The notes below the pieces were generated by a model, which worked only from the letters and a program-made list of their open reading frames with translations, was not told the origin of the DNA and searched no databases. From NCBI GenBank assembly GCA_002722705.1, contig PBMP01000075.1:22267-86266 (forward strand): a DNA stretch of 64,000 nucleotides, in the 5' to 3' direction. Each line of letters opens with the position of its first letter. The stretch's first letter is position 1. Below are positions 34,676 through 43,818 of this stretch, in pieces. A program made the translations under genes and the position numbers. The stretch is from Pseudobdellovibrionaceae bacterium. GTDB lineage: Bacteria > Bdellovibrionota > UBA1018 > UBA6935.

Positions 34676-36076
34676 TCAATTTCCACGAGCAATGGCTGCA
34701 TAGATTTTTGAACATTGATAAAAAAGAGGATGACTTTCCATTTTACGCTCAGAATCATCTTTCCATCGGCCTTGTTTTTTCCCCTCTTCAACCATTCCTT
34801 CAAGTGGAAGTTTTGCGAAAGAAACTTTGTTTTCATTTTTTTTCAGAAACACTTCTACTTCATTAAAAAATCCATCAAAAACTTTTTGTTCATGAGACTG
34901 AGTTTGATTAAAAGCCCGAGCTCCAGGAGTCCATCTCTTAATAAGAGTCACCAGGGCCTTAAAAACAGCCCCAGTACCTGCCACACCCACCATTCCTGGA
35001 ACAATCCAAGTAACCAATCGAGCAAGATAATCTGGTTGAAAAAAGCCTGAATAAAGCCCAACTGTCAAAACCCCTAGACTTAACGTCACCGCAGTCATTT
35101 TCTTTAGACGTTTATTGAGTTTGGCTTTTGAGGCTCCTTTTTTTAAAGTACGTGCACCCATCTCATCTAACTCAGCAGACCGTTTCATCGCTTCTGGGCT
35201 ATCTAATCGATCTAAGTATTGATCATAAAATTCACGATAGGCAGCAGAAACTTCAGGTATTCCAGGATTTCTCTGCTGATTCCTCTCTTTGGCAACGTTC
35301 ATTTGATTCAAAAGAGTTAAGTCAAAAAAAGCAACATTTGATTCATATGTCTTAGACTCACCAAAACGAGATCGTACTTTCATTTCCTGCATGACATGAG
35401 TTTCAGCAACAGCTCGTTCTTGAACAAGTGCTAAAGCAACCAAATGCTCATAAAGGGAATCTGGACGAAATTTCGAAATATCTCTGCTCTTCCCAAAAGC
35501 ATTTTCAAAATGAATATAATCTACCCCTACAGCTTCAATATCAAGTGCCTCGATTGGAGCACTGTTATCATCCCATGGAAGGTGGGGATTCTTTAATCTC
35601 CACTGATAAGAATAAAGTAAAGCTGCATAAACTTGCCCTAATCTTTTTAATTTTTTTTGTGTAGCTGCAAGAGTCGGTTGGGTTGGTCGAAGGGTTTCTA
35701 CAAGAAACTGTATTCTTTTAGCTGACGCTTTTGCATACTGATTAGCTTCATCTTCAGAAAAGCCTAAGCTAAGCATGGTAATTCGAACAGATTCAATAAA
35801 TTGGACCGCAAAAAAAGGATCATGCTTTGTTTTGACGATTAAACGCCCTCCGGTATTTGAAAAAAACTGAAAAACTCGGTACGGGAAGCTTCGCCCCCAC
35901 TGCTTTAGTCGCGCCACTGTTCCCCATGGAGGAGGGGGTTGGTAATCAATGATTTCAACTTCATCACCACTCAGTTGAATTTCGTTTGATTCTGGAGTCT
36001 CACTCCAACCCAACGGAATTAAAGAGAAAAATATAAAAAGAATAGAAAATAAAACAGCAAATGAAGTTCTTCTCAT
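34676..36076 (-). CDS. Exported/membrane protein of unknown function
   Basis: A 466-residue protein with a signal peptide (to about PLGWSET) and a helical, Arg/Lys/Gln-rich body. A hydrophobic pair lies at about 335-390 (AVTLSLGVLTVGLYSGFF and VTWIVPGMVGVAGTGAVF). The C-terminus has a KKQGRWKDDSERKMESHP stretch. No family was recognised. It is the first gene of a minus-strand set with the HAAS/DUF4097-like protein and Omp85-like barrel and may be a periplasmic or inner membrane partner. Confidence 0.6.
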   Translation of the reverse strand: MRRTSFAVLFSILFIFFSLIPLGWSETPESNEIQLSGDEVEIIDYQPPPPWGTVARLKQWGRSFPYRVFQFFSNTGGRLIVKTKHDPFFAVQFIESVRITMLSLGFSEDEANQYAKASAKRIQFLVETLRPTQPTLAATQKKLKRLGQVYAALLYSYQWRLKNPHLPWDDNSAPIEALDIEAVGVDYIHFENAFGKSRDISKFRPDSLYEHLVALALVQERAVAETHVMQEMKVRSRFGESKTYESNVAFFDLTLLNQMNVAKERNQQRNPGIPEVSAAYREFYDQYLDRLDSPEAMKRSAELDEMGARTLKKGASKAKLNKRLKKMTAVTLSLGVLTVGLYSGFFQPDYLARLVTWIVPGMVGVAGTGAVFKALVTLIKRWTPGARAFNQTQSHEQKVFDGFFNEVEVFLKKNENKVSFAKLPLEGMVEEGKKQGRWKDDSERKMESHPLFYQCSKIYAAIARGN

Positions 36077-36268
36077 GACGCGTAGCTTATATCACAGCTC
36101 ATAAAACTGGGCAAATTTGTCAGAAACCCCTACTCCCTTAAAGAGGCTCAAGAGAATGTTACACGCGTTCCTTATTTCAATAAAAGAAGTACTCGGGCTG
36201 GGCGCTCTATCTCCACGAACACCCACAAGCATAAAAAGTATCTAATATTGCTCGTCTTTTCAGATTTT

Positions 36269-36844
36269 TTAAATCTTCAAATCACTCCGAGACTGAACTA
36301 CTTTTTTAATCAGATTAAACTCAAGAGCTTCTTGAGCAGTCATCCAATAGTCTCTTTCTGTCGCTTTTGAAATTTCTTCAAGAGACTTTCCAGTCTCTTC
36401 TACGTAGAGCCGATTGATTTTCTCTTTTGTACGAAGGATATCTTTAGCATGAATCTCTAGCTCTGATGCAGACCCACGAATTCCTCCAGGAATCAGAGGT
36501 TGATGAATTAAAAATTTACTATTGGGAAAAGCCATTCGGTTTTCTTTTTTTCTTGGCGCAAGAGAAATAATTGAACCCATACTCGCAGCTAATCCAGCGA
36601 CAACAGTAATTACTTCCGGCTCAATAAATCGAACGGTATCAAAAATTGAAAATCCAGAAGTAATTTCTCCTCCAGGAGAATTCACCATAATGACGATTGG
36701 AGCTTTTGCATCTTTCTTTTCAAGTGCAAAAAGTTCTCGATTCACTCGGTAAGCCATCTCTGAATTCACCCCACCATTCAAATGAATAATGCGGCTTTCA
36801 AACAAAGTTTCATCAATTGGATTATAAAATTTTGGAGTTTCCAT
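36269..36844 (-). CDS. ClpP-like serine protease
   Basis: A 191-residue ClpP-family peptidase with complete triad: S88 in GLAASMG, H114 in LIHQP, D165 in TERDYWM. SPGG (oxyanion region) is also present. The sequence is divergent from housekeeping ClpP (IPGGIRGSASELEIHAKDI replaces the usual handle), and no clpX lies downstream, so this is probably a second ClpP paralogue. It forms a tetradecameric chamber fed by AAA+ unfoldases. The gene follows the methyltransferase-like gene by 63 bases. Confidence 0.87.
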   Translation of the reverse strand: METPKFYNPIDETLFESRIIHLNGGVNSEMAYRVNRELFALEKKDAKAPIVIMVNSPGGEITSGFSIFDTVRFIEPEVITVVAGLAASMGSIISLAPRKKENRMAFPNSKFLIHQPLIPGGIRGSASELEIHAKDILRTKEKINRLYVEETGKSLEEISKATERDYWMTAQEALEFNLIKKVVQSRSDLKI

Positions 36845-36907
36845 TCCCCTATTATTCAGCGAATTTGAAGTTCTGTAAATGCGAAATCAAGAAAAACAAA
36901 TCTTTAA

Positions 36908-37618
36908 CTATCCATGTCGAAACTCAATAATATGAGTATAAGCAGGATGAATCTCCCAAGAAGCCCAACGGCGCTCTTCTAAAGGAAAAGGTTCAAAAAG
37001 TTTCCATGTTTGATGATCATTAATATAGAGAGTTTCTCTTTCTGTTGAATAGACGCGGCGTATAAAATCATCATAGGAAATAAACTTTTGAGAATCAATC
37101 GCTTCAATCTTTGGCTTCTGAGGAGCTGAAAATAAATCATGATAAGAAAACCAATGATTCTTTTTTAACAGAAGATCTTGAAAAGTCTTTATCCAATGAG
37201 GATGAATCTCTTTTTTAGACTCTGGATAAAGACTCTGGAGTTGTCCAAGAAAATTACAAAAAATCCAATCATAATCTGAATACTCTTCAAATAGATGGAC
37301 TATCTGATAATCCATACTCTCATCTTCCAAATCAAAAAAGAAATCTCTTGAATTGTACGAAAAGAGCCCTAATTTTTTTTTCAAAAAAAAACGTGCAATC
37401 GGGTCTGGCTCAAGAACTTCTATTTTTTCCCACTGAGAAAGATACGAAAGAGGAAGAGAATATCCTGCATTTGGACCAATAAGTAAAAGAGCTTTTCCTG
37501 GAGATTTCCATGATTGAATTTCGGAATGAACCTGAGAAATAAACGGACTCCACAAGTTACGTTTATAACGAAATGCTCTTAAATGATAACTCAATCCACC
37601 TGTGGGAGAAAAAATCAT
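36908..37618 (-). CDS. SAM-methyltransferase-like protein of unknown role
   Basis: A 236-residue soluble protein. LLLIGPNAGYSLPLSYL followed by a strand ending EVLEPDPIAR looks like motif I and the acidic motif II of a Rossmann methyltransferase; YDWIFCNFLG could be the motif IV strand. No classical NPPY or catalytic site is visible, so activity is uncertain. The ATG at 37618 overlaps the big exported gene by 4 bases (ATGA) and has GGAG 8 bases ahead. Confidence 0.6.
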   Translation of the reverse strand: MIFSPTGGLSYHLRAFRYKRNLWSPFISQVHSEIQSWKSPGKALLLIGPNAGYSLPLSYLSQWEKIEVLEPDPIARFFLKKKLGLFSYNSRDFFFDLEDESMDYQIVHLFEEYSDYDWIFCNFLGQLQSLYPESKKEIHPHWIKTFQDLLLKKNHWFSYHDLFSAPQKPKIEAIDSQKFISYDDFIRRVYSTERETLYINDHQTWKLFEPFPLEERRWASWEIHPAYTHIIEFRHG

Positions 37619-40600
37619 TTCTTCATCTCCCAAAAGCTTCCAAAGGTTCGATACCAGAAAGTAGGATTTTTTATTTCTTCTTTTTTCGAAAAGTACTTCA
37701 TGAAAAAAGCATGATTTGCTGGATTAAAAAAAATAACTCTTCCTTTTTCTGTTTTTAAATAATTTAAACCTTTTCTATTCTTCTCTTTCCAGATTCGGTC
37801 TGACAAATCCAAAATCACCCATCGATCTCTCTTTGTTTTTTCTCCAGAAATTGAATAATACTGACCTGCTGAAAGAACCTTATGAACTGGCCTAGCAGAA
37901 ACTGTTTTTTTCCAGAGATAAGATAAAGTTTTATCAGAAGAGCTTAAAGTATCGATTTCTTTTTTATTTAAAAAATAAAAAGATTGAGAAGATGAAGTGT
38001 AATCAGAAAAAAGAGGAATAATTTTTTTCATTAAAAAAAAATTCTTAAACTCTTTTACAGAAGAAACCATCCATTCAGATAGATTTCTCTTTATTTCTTT
38101 TTTTGTCTTTTCACCTGGCTCATCGATATAACTGAGAACCTCTAGCCATTCAACACGATCTGTTTCCTTCCATGACTTTCTTGTTTTTTCTTTTTGACTC
38201 AAATCAAACAATTCTTTAAAAATTTTTTTCCTTAACCGTGAAGCAGATGGGTAAATTTTTGTATTAAACAAAATCTGATACAAAGATAATAAACGATTCC
38301 AATCGTGAGATTTCCTCCACTCTTTTACTTTTTTTGGAGAAATCCACGTTCTTGGAAGGTAGTAAGTTTTTACTTTTAAAAACCTTGCGTCATCTATTCC
38401 TTCTATATTTTCTTTATCTTCAAAAAACGACTTTCCATAAGACTGAAGACCTGACACTTCTTTTGCAATTTCCCAAAACAAAAAACTTTGTAAATCAGAA
38501 GAAAATAACTCAGAACTTAATCGTCCATTTGCATCAATAAATTCAATCACTCGATCTGGATTTAAAAAAACACGCTCTGGACCTAAAGCTCTTTCATTTA
38601 GCCAACGATTTATATCTTTTATTTTTTCATTTACAGGTATCTTATCAGAGAAATAATATTTTATTTGAGAAGATTCTTTAATTTCATTCTCTTGAATTAA
38701 ACTCCATTCATAAACCGGTGTTTCTAAAGAGACTTTCCCAGAAACTGTTTCTTTTTCATTCTTCAAAAGTTTCCAATTAAACTCTTCTCCTTCAGTGACG
38801 TTCACAGAAATTAGATTTTTATTTTGATCAAATTCAATAGGTCTTTTTTTACCCAAAGAAAAGAATTCTGTTTTTTCATTTTTAGAATTTGAATCTTTGT
38901 TAATTTTAAATAAAATAGGATCACTTAAAAAAGCACTCTCTGGGTACTCTACTTCCTTTTCAAATCCTTTAAACTCATAATCAAAACTTCTACGCACTCT
39001 TCCAAATTTTTGATCAGAAGTATAACCTAAAAAATCAATTTCATAAGAACCTGTAGGAAAATAAAGCGGCACCTGAACAAACGCTCTTCCATAAGAGTCA
39101 AAATGGATGGAAGAATCAACGTAAAAAACTGAATTTTCTACTTTTGAAAAACTTAAATTTTTCCTCTTCCCTTCAATAAAAAATAGATCTTTATATAACG
39201 AACTAAAACTCCATGAGTACGGAATAAGGTGTTTAAACTCAAAAGGTAAACGCCTTTGTTCTCCTTGTTGTTTTCTCCGAACAACCAACTGTCCCTGAGT
39301 GGACGCTCCAGGAAGTCCCGTGCTCCGATCAAACGCTTTTAAACTCATCTCCAAAGCATTTTCTTTTTGTTTTAATTGCACTTGCAAAGAAAGTTCAGAT
39401 TCCGTATTTTTTACGAAAATTCTATTTTTTCCAAAAAATGATCTCCCTTCCTCTGGAGAGGATAAAAAGTAAACATCAAAAAAGGGGCCATCAGATTCCT
39501 GAACTTCTTTGCTCCACGTAAGAGGGTTTTTAATCTCTTCTAAAAATAGATTACTGATTTTTGTTTGAACATAAACTGCCCATAACTTTCCTTTTTTAAT
39601 CCAATTTCTCAATCCGAAATCAGAATTATTTCCGGCATTCACAGTTTGTATTTTCAAATTTGTTTCATTTAATTTCAAATAAGATAAACTACCAACAAAA
39701 ACAGACCTTCTCTCTTCTGAGTCGATAAAATGAATTTCAAATAAATCAAATTTTTCTTCACCCAAATCACATTCATAAAAACCATCTTTTTCAATACTTC
39801 CATCACAAATTTCTTTTTTCTTAAAGTCTAGTTTTGAAACAGAATAGACTAAAATATCCAGCGCACTTGAAGTAAACTCCTCAAGCTTTAAAGGTTCTAT
39901 TCTCATTTTTTTATTTTTTTTTGGAACAGAGACGAGATTCACCTGTGGATAAACACTTCCAGGATACAGTGTAACTGTATCTTCAAAAATAACTTCATTT
40001 GAATTTTCAGAGTTGTATTCAACTTGAATATCCATTTCCCAAGGATAAGGCACTTGAGGAAAGTCGGCCCACACTAACTCAACCTCCCCTTTTTCATTAG
40101 AATTAAAAGGGATGTCTTTCTCGATTATCTCAACTCCATTAAAATATGAAATTTTCGAATCAGAATCTATTTCCTGATTGAGTGGACTCAAACGAAAATG
40201 AAATATACCACTTGCGTTTTTTACTGGAGAGTAATTTCGATCTAGCAGAGTAAAAAAGTAGTTCAATTTATCAGATTGAAGCTGTTTCACTCTCCATTCC
40301 TTCGTCGAATACATTAAAAAATGACGTGAACCCGGACTAGGAAAAAAAATTGTTCCAAGACTTAACTCACCGAGCATTACTGTATAATTTCCACTCAAGA
40401 GTTTTTCTGGAATATTCCATTTTTTAGCTGAATGACCAAACCTCAAATTCCAGTGAATAGGAAAAGAATAGCGAGCTTTTGTTTGATCATGAACAAGCTG
40501 AACTTTATTAGGTAAGTTTCCAGCTATTTTTGAAAACTTTTTTTTATCAAACCAAAGATTAATAAAAAGACTTCGTTCTTCAAAATTTTTTAAAACTTCT

Positions 40601-41895
40601 GCCTGAAAACTATAAAAATTTCTCTGATCTAAATGATTTTCCTTGATTGAAAACACATGGTAAACGAAAGAGTTATTGATATATGAAACCAGTATTTTTT
40701 CATTCTTCTTAAAAGATAAAGCACACTTCTCTGGATACTTTACTCCGAATTCAAAAAAACCGATTCCTTTTTTATCTACAGGAAGACTGAGGTGTTTTCT
40801 TAAATTACAATCAAACAAAGCAGTATGAACACTCTTAGAATCTAAAACTGGATTTAACCAAAAAACACCTTCTTCTGGTCCAGAAAGAACTGCTAACGAA
40901 AGATCAGAAACATGAATGACTCCATATTTTTTTACTTTCCTCAGTCTCCACTCAAAAAAATAGACTCCCTCATCTTTAAACTGGACTATTTGCTTTTTGT
41001 CTAAAGAAAGGTCTTTTTTTTCTATTTTTTCTAAAATCCATTTTTTGGAATTAAATACACCTTTTTGGATTGACTCTATAAATTCAATTTTATCTATTAT
41101 TTCATCAAAGTTTTTCTCGCCATCACTAAATTTTTTCAATCGAGAATTTAAAATAGCAAATGGATCACTCTTTTTTTTTCCTAAAAATTGAAAAATGTCT
41201 ATTTGGCCTTCACTAAATAACGAACCAACATCCCAAGTCTCACCTTTTTTTAAACTCATATTTAAATCGTTTTTTTTCTCTAAACGTGAGTGTTCTTTTG
41301 TTTTAACATTCTTTTTTTTATCACTTTTTAGATGAAACGTTTTTTTAAAAAACTCAGTTTGAAACTCTGATTTCGATTTTTTCCAAACCGTATTTCTCCA
41401 ACGAACTGTTACTTGATCATCAGAAGAAACTCTCATCACTTTCCAGTTATTTTTTGTTAGTTTAGAAAGATAGAAAGACTCGGATAGGTCTTTTTGTTCA
41501 GATTCAGATAAAAAGGTCCAGTCTTTTTTTTGTTCTGATTTTATAGACAACCTGTTTGCTATTTCAGTCACATTTATTTCTTTAGAAAACTGAAACCACA
41601 AAAAATTTCCTCGCTGTTGAACTTGTATCAACTGAGAATAAGGGACGTAGACCCACTCTAAAACTTGATCTTTATTCTTTAAAGCACATCGAGCCCCCTC
41701 CTGAAGAGAAGACTCTAATTTCAAATGATACCCGTCGTTTTCCCACTGACCTTCCCCGGCAACAGGACAATCCCAAGTCAATTTGTCTACAGAATCCTGA
41801 GAAAGGTAAAAAACAAGAGCCTTTGATCCGTCCCACTGATACGAATACGCCAATCCACTCCACAGACACCAAACCAAATAAAATAAAAAATGCAT
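37615..41895 (-). CDS. Giant exported beta-domain protein (macroglobulin-like?)
   Basis: A 1426-residue protein with a signal peptide (MHFLFYLVWCLWSGLAYS). The middle (about 500-1080) has repeated MG-type beta-sandwich features: FTLLDRNYSPVKNASGIFHF, AFDRSTGLPGASTQG, FDSYGRAFVQVPLYFPTGSY. These resemble bacterial alpha-2-macroglobulin domains. The last 300 residues are helical. No CxEQ thioester is seen. Very Lys- and Phe-rich. A likely periplasmic or surface protein; function unknown. I chose the ATG at 41895 for the signal peptide; in-frame starts up to 41952 are less likely. The start sits in ATGCAT opposite another possible start on the plus strand. Confidence 0.65.
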   Translation of the reverse strand: MHFLFYLVWCLWSGLAYSYQWDGSKALVFYLSQDSVDKLTWDCPVAGEGQWENDGYHLKLESSLQEGARCALKNKDQVLEWVYVPYSQLIQVQQRGNFLWFQFSKEINVTEIANRLSIKSEQKKDWTFLSESEQKDLSESFYLSKLTKNNWKVMRVSSDDQVTVRWRNTVWKKSKSEFQTEFFKKTFHLKSDKKKNVKTKEHSRLEKKNDLNMSLKKGETWDVGSLFSEGQIDIFQFLGKKKSDPFAILNSRLKKFSDGEKNFDEIIDKIEFIESIQKGVFNSKKWILEKIEKKDLSLDKKQIVQFKDEGVYFFEWRLRKVKKYGVIHVSDLSLAVLSGPEEGVFWLNPVLDSKSVHTALFDCNLRKHLSLPVDKKGIGFFEFGVKYPEKCALSFKKNEKILVSYINNSFVYHVFSIKENHLDQRNFYSFQAEVLKNFEERSLFINLWFDKKKFSKIAGNLPNKVQLVHDQTKARYSFPIHWNLRFGHSAKKWNIPEKLLSGNYTVMLGELSLGTIFFPSPGSRHFLMYSTKEWRVKQLQSDKLNYFFTLLDRNYSPVKNASGIFHFRLSPLNQEIDSDSKISYFNGVEIIEKDIPFNSNEKGEVELVWADFPQVPYPWEMDIQVEYNSENSNEVIFEDTVTLYPGSVYPQVNLVSVPKKNKKMRIEPLKLEEFTSSALDILVYSVSKLDFKKKEICDGSIEKDGFYECDLGEEKFDLFEIHFIDSEERRSVFVGSLSYLKLNETNLKIQTVNAGNNSDFGLRNWIKKGKLWAVYVQTKISNLFLEEIKNPLTWSKEVQESDGPFFDVYFLSSPEEGRSFFGKNRIFVKNTESELSLQVQLKQKENALEMSLKAFDRSTGLPGASTQGQLVVRRKQQGEQRRLPFEFKHLIPYSWSFSSLYKDLFFIEGKRKNLSFSKVENSVFYVDSSIHFDSYGRAFVQVPLYFPTGSYEIDFLGYTSDQKFGRVRRSFDYEFKGFEKEVEYPESAFLSDPILFKINKDSNSKNEKTEFFSLGKKRPIEFDQNKNLISVNVTEGEEFNWKLLKNEKETVSGKVSLETPVYEWSLIQENEIKESSQIKYYFSDKIPVNEKIKDINRWLNERALGPERVFLNPDRVIEFIDANGRLSSELFSSDLQSFLFWEIAKEVSGLQSYGKSFFEDKENIEGIDDARFLKVKTYYLPRTWISPKKVKEWRKSHDWNRLLSLYQILFNTKIYPSASRLRKKIFKELFDLSQKEKTRKSWKETDRVEWLEVLSYIDEPGEKTKKEIKRNLSEWMVSSVKEFKNFFLMKKIIPLFSDYTSSSQSFYFLNKKEIDTLSSSDKTLSYLWKKTVSARPVHKVLSAGQYYSISGEKTKRDRWVILDLSDRIWKEKNRKGLNYLKTEKGRVIFFNPANHAFFMKYFSKKEEIKNPTFWYRTFGSFWEMKK

Positions 41896-41976
41896 AGCGT
41901 TAAACTTTTCCACCCAGCAAAGGCTGCCCATTGGTTTTTCTATATGAATCACTCATCATTACAAGATAGGCGCTCG

Positions 41977-42864
41977 ATGAAAAAAATAAAAGAAAAGCTC
42001 TTAAAAAAATGGTCAGAATCGATTCTTACCGAAGAAGACTTTAAACGTTTAAGCCAAGTCCCTATTCATCCAAATTCAGCAGGAATAGACCCTTGGGGAT
42101 TAGACTTAGAAACGGTAAAGCCCACACTGGCAGCGATGAAATGGCTTTACACTCACTATTTCAGAGTTTCAACCACGGGTATCGAAAATGTTCCTCAAGG
42201 AAGAGTACTTCTCATCGCAAATCACAGCGGACAACTCCCCATCGACGGAATTCTCCTCGGACTCTCTCTACTCTTAGAAGGACACCCTCCCCGAATTGCT
42301 CGTAGCATGGTTGAACGCTGGGTTCCGAGCATTCCTTTCATTAGTGAACTCTTTACTCGAATTGGGCAAGTCATTGGTGATCCCAAAGTCTGCCAAGATC
42401 TTCTAAAAAACGAAGAAGCAGTCTTGGTGTTTCCCGAAGGTCTCCGAGGAATCGGAAAATCTTACTTTGAAAAGTATCAACTCAAACGCTTTGGAACAGG
42501 TTTTGTAAGACTTGCTTTAGAAACCCAAACTCCTATCGTTCCTGTTGGCCTCATTGGGTGCGAAGAGGCCTACCCCGCAATCTACAAATTAGAAAAAATC
42601 GGAAAATGGATAAATGCTCCCTACATTCCGATTACTCCGTTCTTCCCTTTCTTAGGTCCTCTGGGGCTTTTACCTCTCCCCACCAAAGTCACCATTCGAT
42701 TTGGTCAACCTCTTTATTTTAAGGGAGACGCTGACATGAATGATCAAGAAGTAGACAAAAGAGTAGAACAAGTTCGAAGAGCCATACAAAAGGAACTTGA
42801 AATTGGACTCAAACATCGAGAGGATCACATCTTTACAAAAGCAGCAAAGGAAGAAAATCAATGA
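41977..42864 (+). CDS. Lysophospholipid acyltransferase-like protein (PlsC superfamily)
   Basis: A 295-residue acyltransferase with motif I NHSGQLPID (H-x4-D), motif III FPEGLRG and a PIVPVGLIGCEE block, as in the LPLAT/DGAT-like group. Substrate is probably a glycerophospholipid precursor or wax/TAG lipid. The ATG at 41977 has a weak AGG upstream; ATGs at 41890 and 41944 are in frame. It overlaps the epimerase gene by ATGA. Confidence 0.85.
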   Translation: MKKIKEKLLKKWSESILTEEDFKRLSQVPIHPNSAGIDPWGLDLETVKPTLAAMKWLYTHYFRVSTTGIENVPQGRVLLIANHSGQLPIDGILLGLSLLLEGHPPRIARSMVERWVPSIPFISELFTRIGQVIGDPKVCQDLLKNEEAVLVFPEGLRGIGKSYFEKYQLKRFGTGFVRLALETQTPIVPVGLIGCEEAYPAIYKLEKIGKWINAPYIPITPFFPFLGPLGLLPLPTKVTIRFGQPLYFKGDADMNDQEVDKRVEQVRRAIQKELEIGLKHREDHIFTKAAKEENQ

Positions 42865-43799
42865 CTCAAGATGGCCGTCCTGCCATTCTGATTACGGGTG
42901 CAGCTGGAGGACTTGCAAGTCTTCTCGTTGACTCTCTAAAAAATGAATATCGACTAGTCGGAGTTGACCCTAGGCCCATGCCTCAAGGAAGAAACTTCCC
43001 AGGCGAATTTCATCAAATCGAATACAACCATCGTAAAATGGCTGAGGTTTTTAGAAAAAACCATTTCAAAACCCTGCTTCACCTCGGACGCATTCGAACT
43101 TCACGACGGATGAGTACCCACAAACAGTTCCACCTCAATGTCATTGGAACAAGAAACCTTTTAGACTTAAGTCGACGCTACGGGTTAAAAAACTTAATTG
43201 TTTTTAGTACCTATCATGTTTACGGAGCTCATCAACTCAACCCCATTTATCTCACAGAAGATGAACCTCTAAGAGCAAGTCAAACGTTTCCAGAACTCAT
43301 GGATGCAATCGAACTCGACCATGCAGCAACCACCTTCCTTTGGAGATATCGAGACATCCGAACCATGGTACTGCGGCCAGTCAATGTAATCGGCCCACGA
43401 ATCAATAACACCATTTCAACTCTTCTCAGAGCAGAGTTTTGTCCCAAGCTCATGGGATACGACCCATTGATGCAGTTCATTCATGAAAAAGATATTTGCG
43501 GTGCACTTGAACTTTGTCTCAAAGGCGATAAAAGTGGAGTTTATAATATTGCAGGAGAAGGAACAGTTCCTTATGGAAGAGCCATTCAACTGGCTGAGTC
43601 CATTTCAATTCCAGTCCCAGCCCCAGTTGCCTACAGTTTAGTCGGAACCCTTTCTAAACTTAAACTTGCTTTTCCAAAACACCTTGTGAATTATTTTAAA
43701 TATCCTACGGTAGTATCTGACGCAGCATTTAAGAATGATTTTCAATATTCACCATCAGTGTCGACAGTCGAAGCATTACGAAGTATAAAGACGAAATAA
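42861..43799 (+). CDS. SDR-family NAD-dependent epimerase-like protein
   Basis: A 312-residue extended SDR. Rossmann motif LITGAAGGLASLLV, acidic residue after beta2 (VGVDPRP), FSTYHVYG around the usual catalytic Ser/Thr, and LRPVNVIGPR substrate side. The canonical YxxxK is missing: the region reads ELMDAIELDHAATT. It is therefore probably an atypical SDR with altered catalysis or a binding role. Coupled to the acyltransferase, it may act on lipid or glycolipid intermediates. Confidence 0.85.
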   Translation: MTQDGRPAILITGAAGGLASLLVDSLKNEYRLVGVDPRPMPQGRNFPGEFHQIEYNHRKMAEVFRKNHFKTLLHLGRIRTSRRMSTHKQFHLNVIGTRNLLDLSRRYGLKNLIVFSTYHVYGAHQLNPIYLTEDEPLRASQTFPELMDAIELDHAATTFLWRYRDIRTMVLRPVNVIGPRINNTISTLLRAEFCPKLMGYDPLMQFIHEKDICGALELCLKGDKSGVYNIAGEGTVPYGRAIQLAESISIPVPAPVAYSLVGTLSKLKLAFPKHLVNYFKYPTVVSDAAFKNDFQYSPSVSTVEALRSIKTK

Positions 43800-43818
43800 C
43801 CGCTGAGTACTAAATTCG

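Noticed and set aside
36077..36268. 192-base gap between the membrane protein gene and clpP-like gene
   Set aside because: It may contain a promoter for the downstream minus-strand set, but no convincing boxes, hairpins or open frames were seen.
37573..37758. Open frame on the plus strand opposite the start of the methyltransferase-like gene
   Set aside because: It lies fully over two coupled genes on the other strand and has no ribosome site or conserved-looking sequence.
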